DNA of 50,611 nucleotides from Sphingomonas sp. LaA6.9 (GCF_022601895.1 NZ_JAKVIO010000032.1:1-50611); one strand, 5' to 3'. Counted from the stretch's first letter, positions 9,442-18,025 are shown. Numbers and translations are program-made. The notes: generated from the letters alone by a model not told the origin.

Positions 9442-9867
9442 GTGAAGGGCATAGCGATTTTGGGCGCTCTATCGGTCGAAAACCGGATTTTACTGGGTCA
9501 ACTGGTGCGCTACGGCCTTACCGGTGGTTTCGTCACGCTCATCGGCGCCGGGGCCTATTGGGTGACCGCCACCTTTGCCGGCGTCGCGCCGCTGGCCGCG
9601 AATGTCATCGCCTATGCCGTGTCGGTCGTCATCGGCTATGTGCTGCACAGCCGCTGGAGTTTTCGTGGGCATGGATCGCGTGACAATCTGGCGCGCATCA
9701 CAAGCCGTTTCGTCATGGTCTCGGTGGTCAGTTTCGTGCTCAACAGCCTGTTTGTCTGGGTGTTGACCGGGCCCCTCGGCGGACCGACCTGGTGGCCGGT
9801 GATACCGATGGTCTTTGTCACGCCGCTCGTCACATTCGCGCTCAACCGCGCGTGGGTGTTCGGCTGA
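9442..9867 (+). CDS. GtrA-like membrane protein (putative lipid-linked sugar flippase)
   Basis: A 141-residue protein with four hydrophobic helices, matching the GtrA family. Hallmarks are the opening QLVRYGLTGGFVTLIGAGAY, the YVLHSRWSF motif at the end of helix 2 and FALNRAWVFG at the C-terminus; paired short amphipathic ends of the R-x-W-x-F type are characteristic. GtrA proteins are thought to move undecaprenyl-phosphate-linked glucose, or related sugars, across the inner membrane for transfer to O-antigen or teichoic acid. The chosen start is GTG at 9442; TTG codons further in are possible. Its stop overlaps the ATG of the next methyltransferase gene (TGATG), so the two are co-translated. 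The partner GT2 enzyme lies at 10529-11560 on the opposite strand rather than in the same operon, which is unusual. Confidence 0.85.
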   Translation: MKGIAILGALSVENRILLGQLVRYGLTGGFVTLIGAGAYWVTATFAGVAPLAANVIAYAVSVVIGYVLHSRWSFRGHGSRDNLARITSRFVMVSVVSFVLNSLFVWVLTGPLGGPTWWPVIPMVFVTPLVTFALNRAWVFG

Positions 9868-10592
9868 TGGAACGCATCGTCTATGATCGCATGGCGGATC
9901 TGGACAGCCAGCACTGGTGGTATCGCGCCCGCCGCGAGATCCTGGCATCGGTGATCGCGCGTCACATCGCATTGCCCGCGCAGGCGCAACTGCTCGAGAT
10001 CGGTTGCGGCACGGGTCACAATCTCGCGATGCTGAGCCGTTTCGGCAGGGTCGATGCGATCGAGATCGACGATGCGGCCCGCGCAATCGCGGCAAACCGC
10101 CTGGGCCGCGACGTCGGAAGCGCCCCGCTCCCCGGGCTTACGGGCGTGGCGCCACATCATTACGACCTCATCGCGCTGCTCGACGTGCTCGAGCACATCG
10201 AGGACGATCGCGCGGCCCTGCGGTCGATCGCAGGCCGCCTCAGGCCCGGAGGACGGATTTTGCTGACCGTGCCGGCATTCCCGTGGATGTGGAGCGCGCA
10301 CGACGTCGTCAATCATCACCATCGGCGCTACACCAAGGCCAGCCTGTCCGGCGCGATTTCGGACGCCGGGCTGAAGCTCGAGATGCTCAGCTGGTTCAAC
10401 AGCATTCTCTTTCCGCTCGCGGCCACCGCGCGCCTCGCCGGTCGGCTGATGGGAAAACAGGACAGCGACGATGCCTTGCCGCCGTCGCTGGTGAACTCGA
10501 CGTTCGAGTGGCTTTTTGCGTTGGAGCGCTATGCGGTGGGGCGTGTGCCGATGCCGCCGGGCGTGTCGCTGGTCGCGATCGTATCGGCCTGA
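9867..10592 (+). CDS. Class I SAM-dependent methyltransferase
   Basis: A 241-residue soluble methyltransferase. Motif I is LLEIGCGTGHNL at residues 42-53. An acidic end of strand beta-2 (VDAIEIDDAAR) and motif III-like ALLDVLEHIEDDRAALRS follow, then GGRILLTVPAFPWMW and a HxxHHRRYTKASL element. The last pattern is common in methyltransferases of polysaccharide and lipid-glycan loci, so a sugar or lipid intermediate is a plausible acceptor, but none is proven. It overlaps gtrA-like by one base at its start. At its 3' end it overlaps the tail of the opposing GT2 gene by 64 bp, an unusually deep convergent overlap. Confidence 0.85.
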   Translation: MERIVYDRMADLDSQHWWYRARREILASVIARHIALPAQAQLLEIGCGTGHNLAMLSRFGRVDAIEIDDAARAIAANRLGRDVGSAPLPGLTGVAPHHYDLIALLDVLEHIEDDRAALRSIAGRLRPGGRILLTVPAFPWMWSAHDVVNHHHRRYTKASLSGAISDAGLKLEMLSWFNSILFPLAATARLAGRLMGKQDSDDALPPSLVNSTFEWLFALERYAVGRVPMPPGVSLVAIVSA

Positions 10593-11560
10593 GTCGCGAC
10601 ATGGCCGTGCGCGCGACGCCCGCCGGCGCGGCCTGCAACCTGTGAGATGATGTAGAGCGGGCGGCGCTTCGATTCGAGGTATAGGCGTCCCAGATACTCG
10701 CCGATCATGCCGAGCACGAACATCTGCACTGCGCCGAGCACGACCACGACGAGCATCAGGGAGGTCCAGCCTTCGATGGCTTTGCCCGCAAGCCAGCCAT
10801 AAGCCGTATAGGCCAGAAGCAGGACGGACGCTGCGGCAAGCCCGATCCCCATATAGCTGGCGATGCGCAGCGGCACCGTCGAGAACCCTGTCACCGCATC
10901 CAGCGCGAAGCGCACCATCTTTCGCAATGGATATTTCGTCTCGCCCGCCAGCCGTTCGGCGCGATCATACAGGATCGGGACCTGTCTAAAGCCGATCCAG
11001 GCCACCATGCCGCGCACGAAGCGCGCCTGCTCGGGGAGCGCGAGCAGCGCGTCGAGCGCGCGGCGGCTCATCAGCCGGAAATCGCCGGTGTCGACTGGAA
11101 TCTCGATATCGGTAAGCCAGGAAAGCCCCCGATAGAACAAGGCGGCCGTGGAGCGCTTGAAGGCCGTCTCGCCCGCGCGCTTGCGCCTGACCGCATATAC
11201 GACGTCGGCATTTTGCGCCTCCATTTCGGCCAGCATCGCACCCAGCAGCTCGGGCGGGTCCTGCAGGTCGGCGTCGATGATGAGGATCACATCGCCCGAG
11301 CAAAGATCGAGCCCAGCGGTCAAGGCGAGCTGATGCCCGTGATTGCGCGACAGATCTATCGCGACGACATGCGAATCCTGCGCGGCGAGCGCACGCATCA
11401 GATCCCAGGTCGCGTCGCGCGACCCGTCGTTGACGAGGACGATCTCATAGGCGTCGCCGACCGTGGCCGCGGCGGCATCGCCGAGCCGACGGTGGAGTTC
11501 GGTCAGACAGCCCTCTTCGTTATAGCAGGGCACGACGACGGAAAGGCGGGGACCGGTCAT
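10529..11560 (-). CDS. Family 2 glycosyltransferase, GtrB / polyprenyl-phosphate sugar synthase type
   Basis: A 343-residue membrane-bound GT2 that should transfer a sugar from a nucleotide donor to undecaprenyl phosphate. The start at 11560 gives RLSVVVPCYNEEGCL. The GT-A fold shows LVNDGSRDAT (residues 42-51), SRNHGHQLALTAG and the family signature DADLQDPPE (96-104), which carries the metal-binding acidic residues. Two long C-terminal membrane helices (IASYMGIGLAAASVLLLAY; MLVVVVLGAVQMFVLGMIG) and YLGRLYLESKRRP match GtrB/ArnC/DPM1-like enzymes. A 30-residue polar tail follows and overlaps the opposing methyltransferase. The upstream GT-C-like gene ends 10 bp before, so the two are probably co-transcribed. 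With the GtrA protein it would form a donor-making and flipping pair. Confidence 0.88.
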   Translation of the reverse strand: MTGPRLSVVVPCYNEEGCLTELHRRLGDAAAATVGDAYEIVLVNDGSRDATWDLMRALAAQDSHVVAIDLSRNHGHQLALTAGLDLCSGDVILIIDADLQDPPELLGAMLAEMEAQNADVVYAVRRKRAGETAFKRSTAALFYRGLSWLTDIEIPVDTGDFRLMSRRALDALLALPEQARFVRGMVAWIGFRQVPILYDRAERLAGETKYPLRKMVRFALDAVTGFSTVPLRIASYMGIGLAAASVLLLAYTAYGWLAGKAIEGWTSLMLVVVVLGAVQMFVLGMIGEYLGRLYLESKRRPLYIISQVAGRAGGRRAHGHVATQADTIATSDTPGGIGTRPTA

Positions 11561-11570
11561 TGCGCGCGTA

Positions 11571-13115
11571 TCATTCCTTGTCCGGGCTGGAAATGTCCCG
11601 CCCGTCGCGCTTGTAGAGCGCCGACATGTCGTTGCGCCAGACCAAATGGAAATTGCCGAGCGATCGCGCGTCGAATGTGGGGGCATCGATCAGCCAGAGA
11701 TAGTCGAAGACCGCTGGCACCGACGCCAGCGCCTGATCGATCGAACGCCACGGCGCGGCGGCGCAGTGCGTGGGAAAAACGAACTGAGAGGGATCGGCGG
11801 TGAAGGGCGCTGCGCCCTCCAGGCGAACGCTCAGCAATTGCGCGCCCGGCATGTCCCATTGATCGTTCGAGAAGGCCTGTTTGCGGACGAGCGCGAGCGC
11901 GGGCAGGTGGTCGAGCCGCGACTTGGCCCAATCCTCGCGGCAGGGCTTGCCGACGAAGGAAACCATACGTGCATGCGGCGGGATATGCGCAACGGCTTCC
12001 AGCGTCCGGTCATATGTGCGGTCGTAGAGCCAGAAGCTGGCTGTATGCCCGGCGATCCGCGCGACGAAGAAGGCGCAGCTCGCGAGAGCGATCCAGTGAA
12101 GCGCGCGGCGTGAGAAATCCGGCCGAAAGCGGATCGCGAGGATCGCGATGGCGAGCGCGAAGGGGGCGAGTCGCATATCGGCATAGGCCGAACCGATCAG
12201 GATTCGCGGCAGCAGGACATAGGTGACCGCGAGCACGAGCGCGGCGAGGGCGAACATGCGCGAGAAGCCCGCGCTCGCGCTCCGCAGCGCGGCCGCAAGT
12301 GCGGCAACAAGCGCAATGAGCGAGAGCAGATCGAACAGCTGCCAGCGATCGCGCAAAATCTGGACGAAATAGGCACGCTTGATGTCCCAGTTGAACCAGT
12401 CGCCCGTGGTGCCCGCAGAGCCTTCCGAACGCCATGCGAACATCAGCAGCGCGGGCGGCGCGAGCGGCAGGCAGCCGATGCCGCCGCGGAAGATCGCGGC
12501 GATCCAGCCATGACCAGCATCGCGGTTGCGGACGATGCCCGCGGTGAAGGCGAGCAGGCCGAGCACCGCCCAGCCGAAGACATGGACGGTCCAGAGCGCA
12601 ATCGAGAGCGGGACGAACAGCGCGGCGCGCAGCGTCGGGCGCGATGCGAGGTTGAGCCACAGCGCGAAGGCGAGCATCGACAGCGCCATCGACAGCGCGA
12701 AATTGACGAAGCCGAACTGGAAGGGGAAGGCGTAGGCAAGTGGCAGCGCGAGCGCGGCGGTCGGCGGCAGGCGCCCGTGCACCGCCTGCGCCACGGCGAG
12801 GAAGCCCGCGACGGTGAGCGGCGGGATCGCCATGACGATGAGCTTGGTGCCAAGCTCGACGCCGAAGATCTTGCCGAACGGCAGGATCAGCAGGTCGACC
12901 CCGAGATTGCCGATCCAGCGCCACTCGAAACCGTAGAACTGCTGCAGCGCCGGGCTGTTCGCGAGATCAAGCTGGACGCTGTAGCGCCCGATATGCGCGG
13001 TCAGGTCGACGAGCGGCAGGATATCCGGCCAGAGCAGGGGCAGCGCCGCGAGCAGGACCAGCGCGGCTGCATAGCCGCGCGTTTCCCACCAGTTGCGTCC
13101 CCCCGCCCCGGTCAT
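11571..13115 (-). CDS. Multi-pass membrane protein, possible GT-C glycosyltransferase
   Basis: A 514-residue integral membrane protein with about ten helices and a soluble tail of about 130 residues. After helix 1 comes a loop with PLVDLTAHIGRYSVQLDLAN, holding acidic and His residues. It is placed where GT-C enzymes carry their catalytic acid, so a glycosyltransferase role is possible but not shown. Later features are FQFGFVNFALSMALSML and, in the soluble end, WRSIDQALASVPAVFDYLWL. No named family could be recognised. The ATG overlaps the argG stop (TGATG at 13113-13117), and a GT2 gene starts 10 bp after its stop. argG, this gene and the GT2 therefore form a close-packed minus-strand run, placing an amino-acid gene ahead of surface-glycan genes. 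Confidence 0.65.
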   Translation of the reverse strand: MTGAGGRNWWETRGYAAALVLLAALPLLWPDILPLVDLTAHIGRYSVQLDLANSPALQQFYGFEWRWIGNLGVDLLILPFGKIFGVELGTKLIVMAIPPLTVAGFLAVAQAVHGRLPPTAALALPLAYAFPFQFGFVNFALSMALSMLAFALWLNLASRPTLRAALFVPLSIALWTVHVFGWAVLGLLAFTAGIVRNRDAGHGWIAAIFRGGIGCLPLAPPALLMFAWRSEGSAGTTGDWFNWDIKRAYFVQILRDRWQLFDLLSLIALVAALAAALRSASAGFSRMFALAALVLAVTYVLLPRILIGSAYADMRLAPFALAIAILAIRFRPDFSRRALHWIALASCAFFVARIAGHTASFWLYDRTYDRTLEAVAHIPPHARMVSFVGKPCREDWAKSRLDHLPALALVRKQAFSNDQWDMPGAQLLSVRLEGAAPFTADPSQFVFPTHCAAAPWRSIDQALASVPAVFDYLWLIDAPTFDARSLGNFHLVWRNDMSALYKRDGRDISSPDKE

Positions 13116-14332
13116 CAGCGATCGCGCCGCCCGAGCAGTCGCAGCCGCAGCGCATTGAGCTTGATGAAGCCTTCGGCATCGCGCTGGTCATAGGCGCCCT
13201 GATCGTCCTCGAAGGTCACGACCTTTTCCGAATAGAGCGAATAGGGCGATTTGCGGCCGATCAGGTGCGCAGCGCCCTTGTAGAGCTTGATGCGCACGGT
13301 GCCCGTCACCTTGTCCTGGCTGTGGTCGATCGCGGCCTGGAGCATCTCGCGCTCGGGGCTGAACCAGAAGCCGTTATAGATGAGCTCGGCATAGCGCGGC
13401 ATCAGTTCGTCCTTGAGGTGCGCTGCGCCGCGGTCGAGCGTGATCTGCTCGATGCCGCGATGCGCGAGGTGCAGGATCGTGCCGCCAGGCGTTTCGTACA
13501 TGCCGCGCGACTTCATGCCGACGAAGCGGTTTTCGAGCAGGTCGAGGCGGCCGATGCCGTGGGTACGACCGAGATCGTTCAGCTTCGCGAGCAGGCTTGC
13601 GGGGCTCAGCCCCTCGCCATTGACTGCAACTGCGTCGCCGCGCTCGAAATCGATCGTGATGATCTCAGGCGCATCGGGCGCATCTTCGGGGCTGACGGTG
13701 CGCGAGAAGACATAGTCGGGGACCTCTTCCCACGGATCCTCGAGCACCTTGCCCTCGGACGAGGTGTGGAGAAGGTTGGCGTCGGTCGAGAAGGGGCTTT
13801 CGCCGCGCTTGTCCTTGGGCACGGGGATCTGGTGCTGCTCGGCAAAGGCGATCAGCGCGGTGCGGCTGGTCAGATCCCATTCGCGCCAGGGCGCGATCAC
13901 CTTGATGTCGGGGTTGAGCGCGTAATAGCCGAGCTCGAAGCGAACCTGGTCATTGCCCTTGCCGGTGGCGCCATGGCTGACCGCATCGGCGCCCACTTGT
14001 CTGGCGATCTCGATCTGGCGCTTGGCGATGAGCGGGCGCGCGATCGAGGTGCCGAGCAGATAGCAGCCCTCGTAGAGCGCGTTGGCGCGCATCATCGGGA
14101 AGACATATTCCTTGACGAACTCCTCGCGGAGGTCGTCGATGAAGATGTGCTCGGGCCTGATGCCCATGAGCTGCGCCTTGGCGCGCGCGGGCTCGAGCTC
14201 CTCGCCCTGGCCGAGATCGGCGGTGAAGGTGACGACCTCGCAATTATACGTCTGCTGCAGCCATTTCAGGATCACGCTGGTGTCGAGGCCGCCCGAATAG
14301 GCGAGCACAACGCGGTTGATCTTGTCGCTCAT
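13115..14332 (-). CDS. argG: Argininosuccinate synthase
   Basis: This 405-residue cytoplasmic enzyme joins citrulline and aspartate with ATP to make argininosuccinate, the penultimate arginine step. The nucleotide-binding P-loop AYSGGLDTS is at residues 11-19. It is followed by [18 protein letters not shown], by [17 protein letters not shown], and by [20 protein letters not shown], which binds citrulline and aspartate. The length is that of the normal bacterial enzyme. The start at 14332 gives [15 protein letters not shown]; a longer open frame upstream lacks conservation. It diverges from the DUF1801 gene across about 95 bp. The last bases overlap the first codon of the downstream membrane protein gene. 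Confidence 0.97.
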   Translation of the reverse strand: MSDKINRVVLAYSGGLDTSVILKWLQQTYNCEVVTFTADLGQGEELEPARAKAQLMGIRPEHIFIDDLREEFVKEYVFPMMRANALYEGCYLLGTSIARPLIAKRQIEIARQVGADAVSHGATGKGNDQVRFELGYYALNPDIKVIAPWREWDLTSRTALIAFAEQHQIPVPKDKRGESPFSTDANLLHTSSEGKVLEDPWEEVPDYVFSRTVSPEDAPDAPEIITIDFERGDAVAVNGEGLSPASLLAKLNDLGRTHGIGRLDLLENRFVGMKSRGMYETPGGTILHLAHRGIEQITLDRGAAHLKDELMPRYAELIYNGFWFSPEREMLQAAIDHSQDKVTGTVRIKLYKGAAHLIGRKSPYSLYSEKVVTFEDDQGAYDQRDAEGFIKLNALRLRLLGRRDR

Positions 14333-14427
14333 GATTGCAGATTCCCGAATGGCGTTGGTGGAGTCGCGAGCGCGGTTATGCGCTATCGCGGTCCGGTGCA
14401 ACATTCGTCATGATGGGAGGTTCATGC

Positions 14428-14847
14428 ATGGCCGAGCTCAAGACCACGGCGACCGGGGTGATGGTGGCGGATTTTATCGCCGCCGTGCCTGATCCGGTGC
14501 GCCGCGGCGACGCGGAAACCCTCTGCGCGATGATGGCGCGGCTGACGGGCGAGCCGCCGGTGATGTGGGGGCCGTCGATCATCGGGTTCGGGCGCTACGC
14601 CTATCGCTATGACAGCGGCCATTCGGGCGAGATGTGCCGGATCGGTTTCTCGCCGCGCAAGGCGGAGCTCGTGCTCTATGTGCTGGTCGGCGATGCCGGG
14701 CAGGAAGACTCCCTTGCGCGCCTCGGCAAGCACAGGACGGGCAAATCATGCCTGTACGTGAAGCGGCTCGCCGATGTGGACCAGTCGGTGCTCGAAGAGC
14801 TCGTCGTCTCATCGCTGGCGTGGATTGACCAGCGCTATCCGCGATGA
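14428..14847 (+). CDS. DUF1801-domain protein
   Basis: A 139-residue soluble protein of the DUF1801 (YdhG-like) family. Visible family features are the opening helix DFIAAVPDPVRRGDAETL, the MWGPSIIGFGRYAYRYDSGH stretch around residues 50-69, the strand GFSPRKAELVLYVL and the closing GKSCLYVKRLADVDQSVLEEL. The biochemical role of the family is not established. The ATG at 14428 is preferred because GGGAGG ends seven bases upstream; an ATG four bases earlier is out of frame. It starts a short plus-strand run followed by the EF-hand gene 107 bp on. Nothing ties it functionally to argG, from which it diverges. Confidence 0.82.
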   Translation: MAELKTTATGVMVADFIAAVPDPVRRGDAETLCAMMARLTGEPPVMWGPSIIGFGRYAYRYDSGHSGEMCRIGFSPRKAELVLYVLVGDAGQEDSLARLGKHRTGKSCLYVKRLADVDQSVLEELVVSSLAWIDQRYPR

Positions 14848-14954
14848 ACCGGTATCCAACCACGCCGGGGCGCGGAACCGAAGGATATGAGACCCCGCGA
14901 TGCTCGTTCTTTCCTGAGCGGCGCCATGAAAAGGCGTGCGTTCAGGAGGATGTC

Positions 14955-15323
14955 ATGAAGTACACGTTGCTTGCCGCGGTCGCGCTCTGCACGCTGGGTG
15001 GTACAGCCTATGCCGGTGACATGTGGAAGACCGCCGACACCGATGGCGATGGCCGGATCACGCGCGTCGAGTTCGACGCGGCGACCGCCGCGGGCTGGAC
15101 GAAGAAAGACGCCAATGGCGATGGCCAGATTTCCGCGGCCGAAGCATCGGCTAAAGCGGGCGACGCCAAATGGGCGGCCGCCGACACCGACAAGAGCGGA
15201 TCGCTGTCGCAGTCAGAATATATGGCGATGAAGAACGCATGGTTCGCCAGGGCCGACAGCAACAAGGACGGAGCGTTGAGCAAGGCCGAGGGCGACCTTG
15301 CCATGGCGACACCGCATCGCTGA
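14955..15323 (+). CDS. Secreted EF-hand calcium-binding protein
   Basis: A 122-residue protein with a cleavable signal peptide (MKYTLLAAVALCTLGGTAYA, likely cut after AYA) and four EF-hand loops. The loops are DTDGDGRITRVE, DANGDGQISAAE, DTDKSGSLSQSE and DSNKDGALSKAE. Each has Asp at position 1 and Glu at position 12, with acidic or Asn/Ser ligands at 3 and 5, so all four look able to bind Ca2+. The spacing resembles paired EF-hands separated by short helices, as in calmodulin-like bacterial proteins. It is probably periplasmic. A strong AGGAGG site sits just before the ATG. Function is unknown; calcium storage, sensing or envelope stabilisation are possible. It converges on bdcR, with 8 bp between the stops. 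Confidence 0.87.
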   Translation: MKYTLLAAVALCTLGGTAYAGDMWKTADTDGDGRITRVEFDAATAAGWTKKDANGDGQISAAEASAKAGDAKWAAADTDKSGSLSQSEYMAMKNAWFARADSNKDGALSKAEGDLAMATPHR

Positions 15324-15331
15324 CAGCCTGA

Positions 15332-15931
15332 TCAGCGCCCGCTGATCTCTCGACGGAAGGCGCGGGCGATATTGGCGGCAAAGCCTGACAGCGTCGCCTC
15401 GTCAGCGCCATCGCGCGCCGCGGCGGACATGCCTTCGAGTGCAATTGTCGCCAGCGCGGTGAGTTCCCCTGCGCGCGTCGGATGTTCGGTAGCGATGAAG
15501 GCGCGAATCGCTTCACGGCTGGCGGCCTTTGCCGCGGCCGTTATCGCGCGCGCTTCCGGATCGGTGCTGTTGCGTGTGCCGTCAAGCACAAGGCAGCCGG
15601 CGGCGCCATTGCGTTCGGGATAGATGTGCGCAGCGCGGGCAAGCGCTGCTTCGATGACGTCGGCCACGCTCCCGCCGATCGCGCGCGCATAGCCGAAGAC
15701 ATTGGCTTCGCCGGCTGCATAACGTTCCAGCGCGCGCTCGAAGAGCCCCGCTTTGCTGCCAAAGGCCGCATAGAAACTGGGCGGCTTGATGCCGAGTTCG
15801 GCGCCAAGCTCGGCTACCCCAACAGCGTCATAGCCGCGCGCATGGAACATCCGCATCGCCTTATCCACAGCGGCCTCGACATCAAAGGAGCGCGGTCGGC
15901 CACGTGTAGGTAATTTTTCTGTAGCAACCAC
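15332..15931 (-). CDS. bdcR: TetR-family repressor, BdcR-like
   Basis: A 199-residue transcription factor. The N-terminal helix-turn-helix is recognisable: RGRPRSFDVEAAVDKAM, then AVGVAELGAELGIKPPSFYA and AFGSKAGLFERALERY. The recognition helix and the GRPR(S/R)F opening closely resemble E. coli BdcR (YjgJ), as remembered. The C-terminal ligand domain keeps GCLVLDGTRNSTDPEAR, matching the BdcR-type GCMVLEG region. The start is GTG at 15931, chosen because AAGGAG lies seven bases upstream. It is divergent from bdcA, as in E. coli, and probably represses it and itself through the shared region at 15941-15992. What relieves repression is not known from sequence. Confidence 0.84.
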   Translation of the reverse strand: MVATEKLPTRGRPRSFDVEAAVDKAMRMFHARGYDAVGVAELGAELGIKPPSFYAAFGSKAGLFERALERYAAGEANVFGYARAIGGSVADVIEAALARAAHIYPERNGAAGCLVLDGTRNSTDPEARAITAAAKAASREAIRAFIATEHPTRAGELTALATIALEGMSAAARDGADEATLSGFAANIARAFRREISGR

Positions 15932-15940
15932 TAAAAAACT

Positions 15941-15992
15941 CCTTGAGCGATGCTCGCGATGTATATATAGCACTCACTACATTAACTCAAGG
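15941..15992. promoter_or_regulatory. Overlapping, near mirror-image divergent promoters of bdcR and bdcA
   Basis: Both promoters appear to use one AT tract, TATATATA at 15962-15969, as the -10 region. Rightward, TTGAGC (15943-15948) is 17 bases from TATAGC (15966-15971). Leftward, TTGAGT (complement of 15985-15990) is 17 bases from TATATA (complement of 15962-15967). The arms CCTTGAG (15941-15947) and CTCAAGG (15986-15992) are perfect inverted copies and also carry the two ribosome sites. A second inverted repeat, GAGC-GAT-GCTC, is at 15945-15955. A single TetR dimer bound here could shut both promoters. Confidence 0.6.
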
Positions 15993-16000
15993 ATCCCCTC

Positions 16001-16714
16001 ATGTCCGACTTCTACAACAAAAATGTGCTCGTTCTTGGCGGCAGCCGCGGTATCGGCGCCGCCATCGTTCGCCGCTTCGCGAAAGGCGGAGGCAAGGTCG
16101 CCTTCACCTACGCCGGATCGAAGGATGCCGCAGAAGCGCTGGCATCGGAAACCGGTGCCGAAGCGATCCGCACCGACAGCGCCGATCGTGATGCGCTGAT
16201 CGATACGATTGCCGGGCGCGGAGCCCTTGATGTCATCGTGATCAATGCCGGAACCGCGCTGCTGGGCGATCCGCTGACGCTCGAGGCTGACGCGATCGAC
16301 CGGATGATCGCGATCAACGTCAACGCGCCCTATCATGCCGCGGTCGAGGCCGCGCGCCGAATGAACGAGGGCGGCCGCATCATCGTCATTGGTTCGGTCA
16401 ACGGCGATACCATGCCCTTTGCGGGCGGCGCGGCCTATGCGCTGACCAAGTCGGCGGTGCAAGGCATGGTGCGCGGGCTCGCGCGCGACTTCGGCGATCG
16501 ACGCATCACGGTGAACGCCGTCCAGCCCGGGCCCGTCGACACCGACATGAATCCCGCTGACGGGCCGATGGCCGATTTCATGCACAGCTTCATGGCGATC
16601 AAGCGGCACATCCATGCCGACGAGGTTGCCGAATTCACCGCCTATATCGCGGGTCCGAACGCGGCCATGATCACGGGTGCGATGCACACGATCGACGGCG
16701 GCATGGGCACCTGA
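16001..16714 (+). CDS. bdcA: SDR oxidoreductase, BdcA-like (cyclic-di-GMP-binding biofilm dispersal mediator)
   Basis: A 237-residue short-chain dehydrogenase/reductase. The NAD(P) fingerprint GGSRGIGAAIVRRFAKGG starts at residue 13. The catalytic set is complete: Ser132 in IGSVNGD and the Tyr146-x3-Lys150 pair in AAYALTKSA. Long identical runs with E. coli BdcA, recalled from memory, include FTYAGSKDAA, TDSADRDA, RGLARDFG and TGAMHTIDGG. E. coli BdcA was reported to bind cyclic-di-GMP and promote biofilm dispersal; whether its dehydrogenase fold is catalytic in vivo is unsettled. The divergent BdcR-type neighbour strengthens the call. In a genome with a large exopolysaccharide locus about 17 kb away, a role in biofilm turnover is plausible but inferred. 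Confidence 0.87.
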   Translation: MSDFYNKNVLVLGGSRGIGAAIVRRFAKGGGKVAFTYAGSKDAAEALASETGAEAIRTDSADRDALIDTIAGRGALDVIVINAGTALLGDPLTLEADAIDRMIAINVNAPYHAAVEAARRMNEGGRIIVIGSVNGDTMPFAGGAAYALTKSAVQGMVRGLARDFGDRRITVNAVQPGPVDTDMNPADGPMADFMHSFMAIKRHIHADEVAEFTAYIAGPNAAMITGAMHTIDGGMGT

Positions 16715-16720
16715 TTGCCT

Positions 16721-17953
16721 TCAGACCTTGTGCGCGACGCGCTGTTCGTCCTTCGCGATATAATCGCGGGTGATGGGCAGCGCGTCGCGCCGCTTGACGT
16801 ACTGGATCTGGTAATTGCCCATCCCGCCATATTCGAAGGTCGAGATCGCGCCCGCCAGATAGAATTGCCACATGCGAAAGAAGCGCTCGTCATAGAGCGC
16901 AACGATCCTGTCGCGGTTTTCGGCGGTGCGCCTGTACCAATGATGGGCGGTCAGCCCGTAATGGAGACGCAATGTTTCGACATCGGTGGCGATCAGCCGG
17001 TTCTTCTCGCTCGCCGAAACGACCTCGCTCAGCGCCGGGATATAGCCGCCGGGGAAAATATATTTGCGCGTGAAAGCGTCGGTGGTGCCGGGTCCGCCGA
17101 AGCGGCCGATCGTGTGCAGCAGCATCACCCCGTCATCGGTCATCAGGTTGCGGCACTGGCGGAAGAATTCGCGATAATGCGGTGGGCCGACATGTTCGAA
17201 CATGCCGACCGACACGATCCGGTCGAACTGCCCTTCAAGATTGCGATAGTCGATCAGCTCGAACCTGACGCGGTCTGACACGCCGGCTGCTGCAGCACGA
17301 TTGCGCGCGGTACCGAGCTGTTCCTCGGAAAGCGTTATGCCCAGTACGTCGACGTCGAAATGTTGGTTGAGATAGAGCGCCATGCCGCCCCAGCCGCAGC
17401 CTATGTCGAGCACACGCTGGCCGGGTTTCAGGTGGAGCTTGGCGGCGATGTGCGCCTTTTTGTCTTCTTGCGCCTGTTCGAGGCTGTTTGCAGGATCGGT
17501 GAAATAGGCGCAGCTATACTGCATGTCGGCGTCCAGAAAGAGCTCGTAGAGACTGTTCCCTAGATCATAGTGATGCGCGACATTGCGCTTCGAGCGACCT
17601 TCCCAGTTGAAGCGCGATAGCCGGCTTTGCACTCTGCTGAGCGACCGGCGCACCGGGTTCCTGATGGTAAGCTTGCCGCCGCGCTCCCACGGGGTGTTGC
17701 GGCGAATCAGGGTGATGAGATCGAGTATATCGCCGCGTTCGATGATCAGGCGGCCATCCATGAAGGTCTCTGCCGCACCAAGCCGTGGGTGGCGGACGAT
17801 GTATCCGGCAACGCCGCTGTCCGCGAAGCGGATCGCGACATCTCCGAACAGGGGATCGGGCGTACCGAAAGTGCTGCGGTTGCCGAGATGGTCGGTGAGC
17901 GTGAGCGTTCCACGTTTCACCAGCCTGTGCAGGAACGTGTCGACCAGCGCCAT
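16721..17953 (-). CDS. cfa: Cyclopropane-fatty-acyl-phospholipid synthase
   Basis: A 410-residue peripheral membrane enzyme that adds a methylene from S-adenosylmethionine across cis double bonds of membrane phospholipid acyl chains. The N-terminal lipid-binding half (GVAGYIVRHPRLGAAETFMDG) precedes the signature HHYDLGNSLYELFLD at 127-141. SAM motif I, VLDIGCGWGG, is at 181-190, followed by GMFEHVGPPHYREFFRQC. These are the usual CFA synthase landmarks and the length fits. A short perfect hairpin, CCCCTT-TTC-AAGGGG, lies at 17975-17989, just upstream of the start, in the probable leader. The ribosome site is CGGAGA. Its stop is 6 bp from the end of bdcA (convergent). Confidence 0.94.
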   Translation of the reverse strand: MALVDTFLHRLVKRGTLTLTDHLGNRSTFGTPDPLFGDVAIRFADSGVAGYIVRHPRLGAAETFMDGRLIIERGDILDLITLIRRNTPWERGGKLTIRNPVRRSLSRVQSRLSRFNWEGRSKRNVAHHYDLGNSLYELFLDADMQYSCAYFTDPANSLEQAQEDKKAHIAAKLHLKPGQRVLDIGCGWGGMALYLNQHFDVDVLGITLSEEQLGTARNRAAAAGVSDRVRFELIDYRNLEGQFDRIVSVGMFEHVGPPHYREFFRQCRNLMTDDGVMLLHTIGRFGGPGTTDAFTRKYIFPGGYIPALSEVVSASEKNRLIATDVETLRLHYGLTAHHWYRRTAENRDRIVALYDERFFRMWQFYLAGAISTFEYGGMGNYQIQYVKRRDALPITRDYIAKDEQRVAHKV

Positions 17954-18025
17954 GGCGTCTCCGTGCGGTTGCGCCCCCTTTTCAAGGGGTAAGGCGAAGC
18001 GCGCTCAGGTCAAGACTCGTCTTTA

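Noticed and set aside
15861-15869. Perfect DnaA-box sequence TTATCCACA
   Set aside because: It lies inside the bdcR coding frame as a single copy with no AT-rich unwinding region or further boxes; taken as chance.
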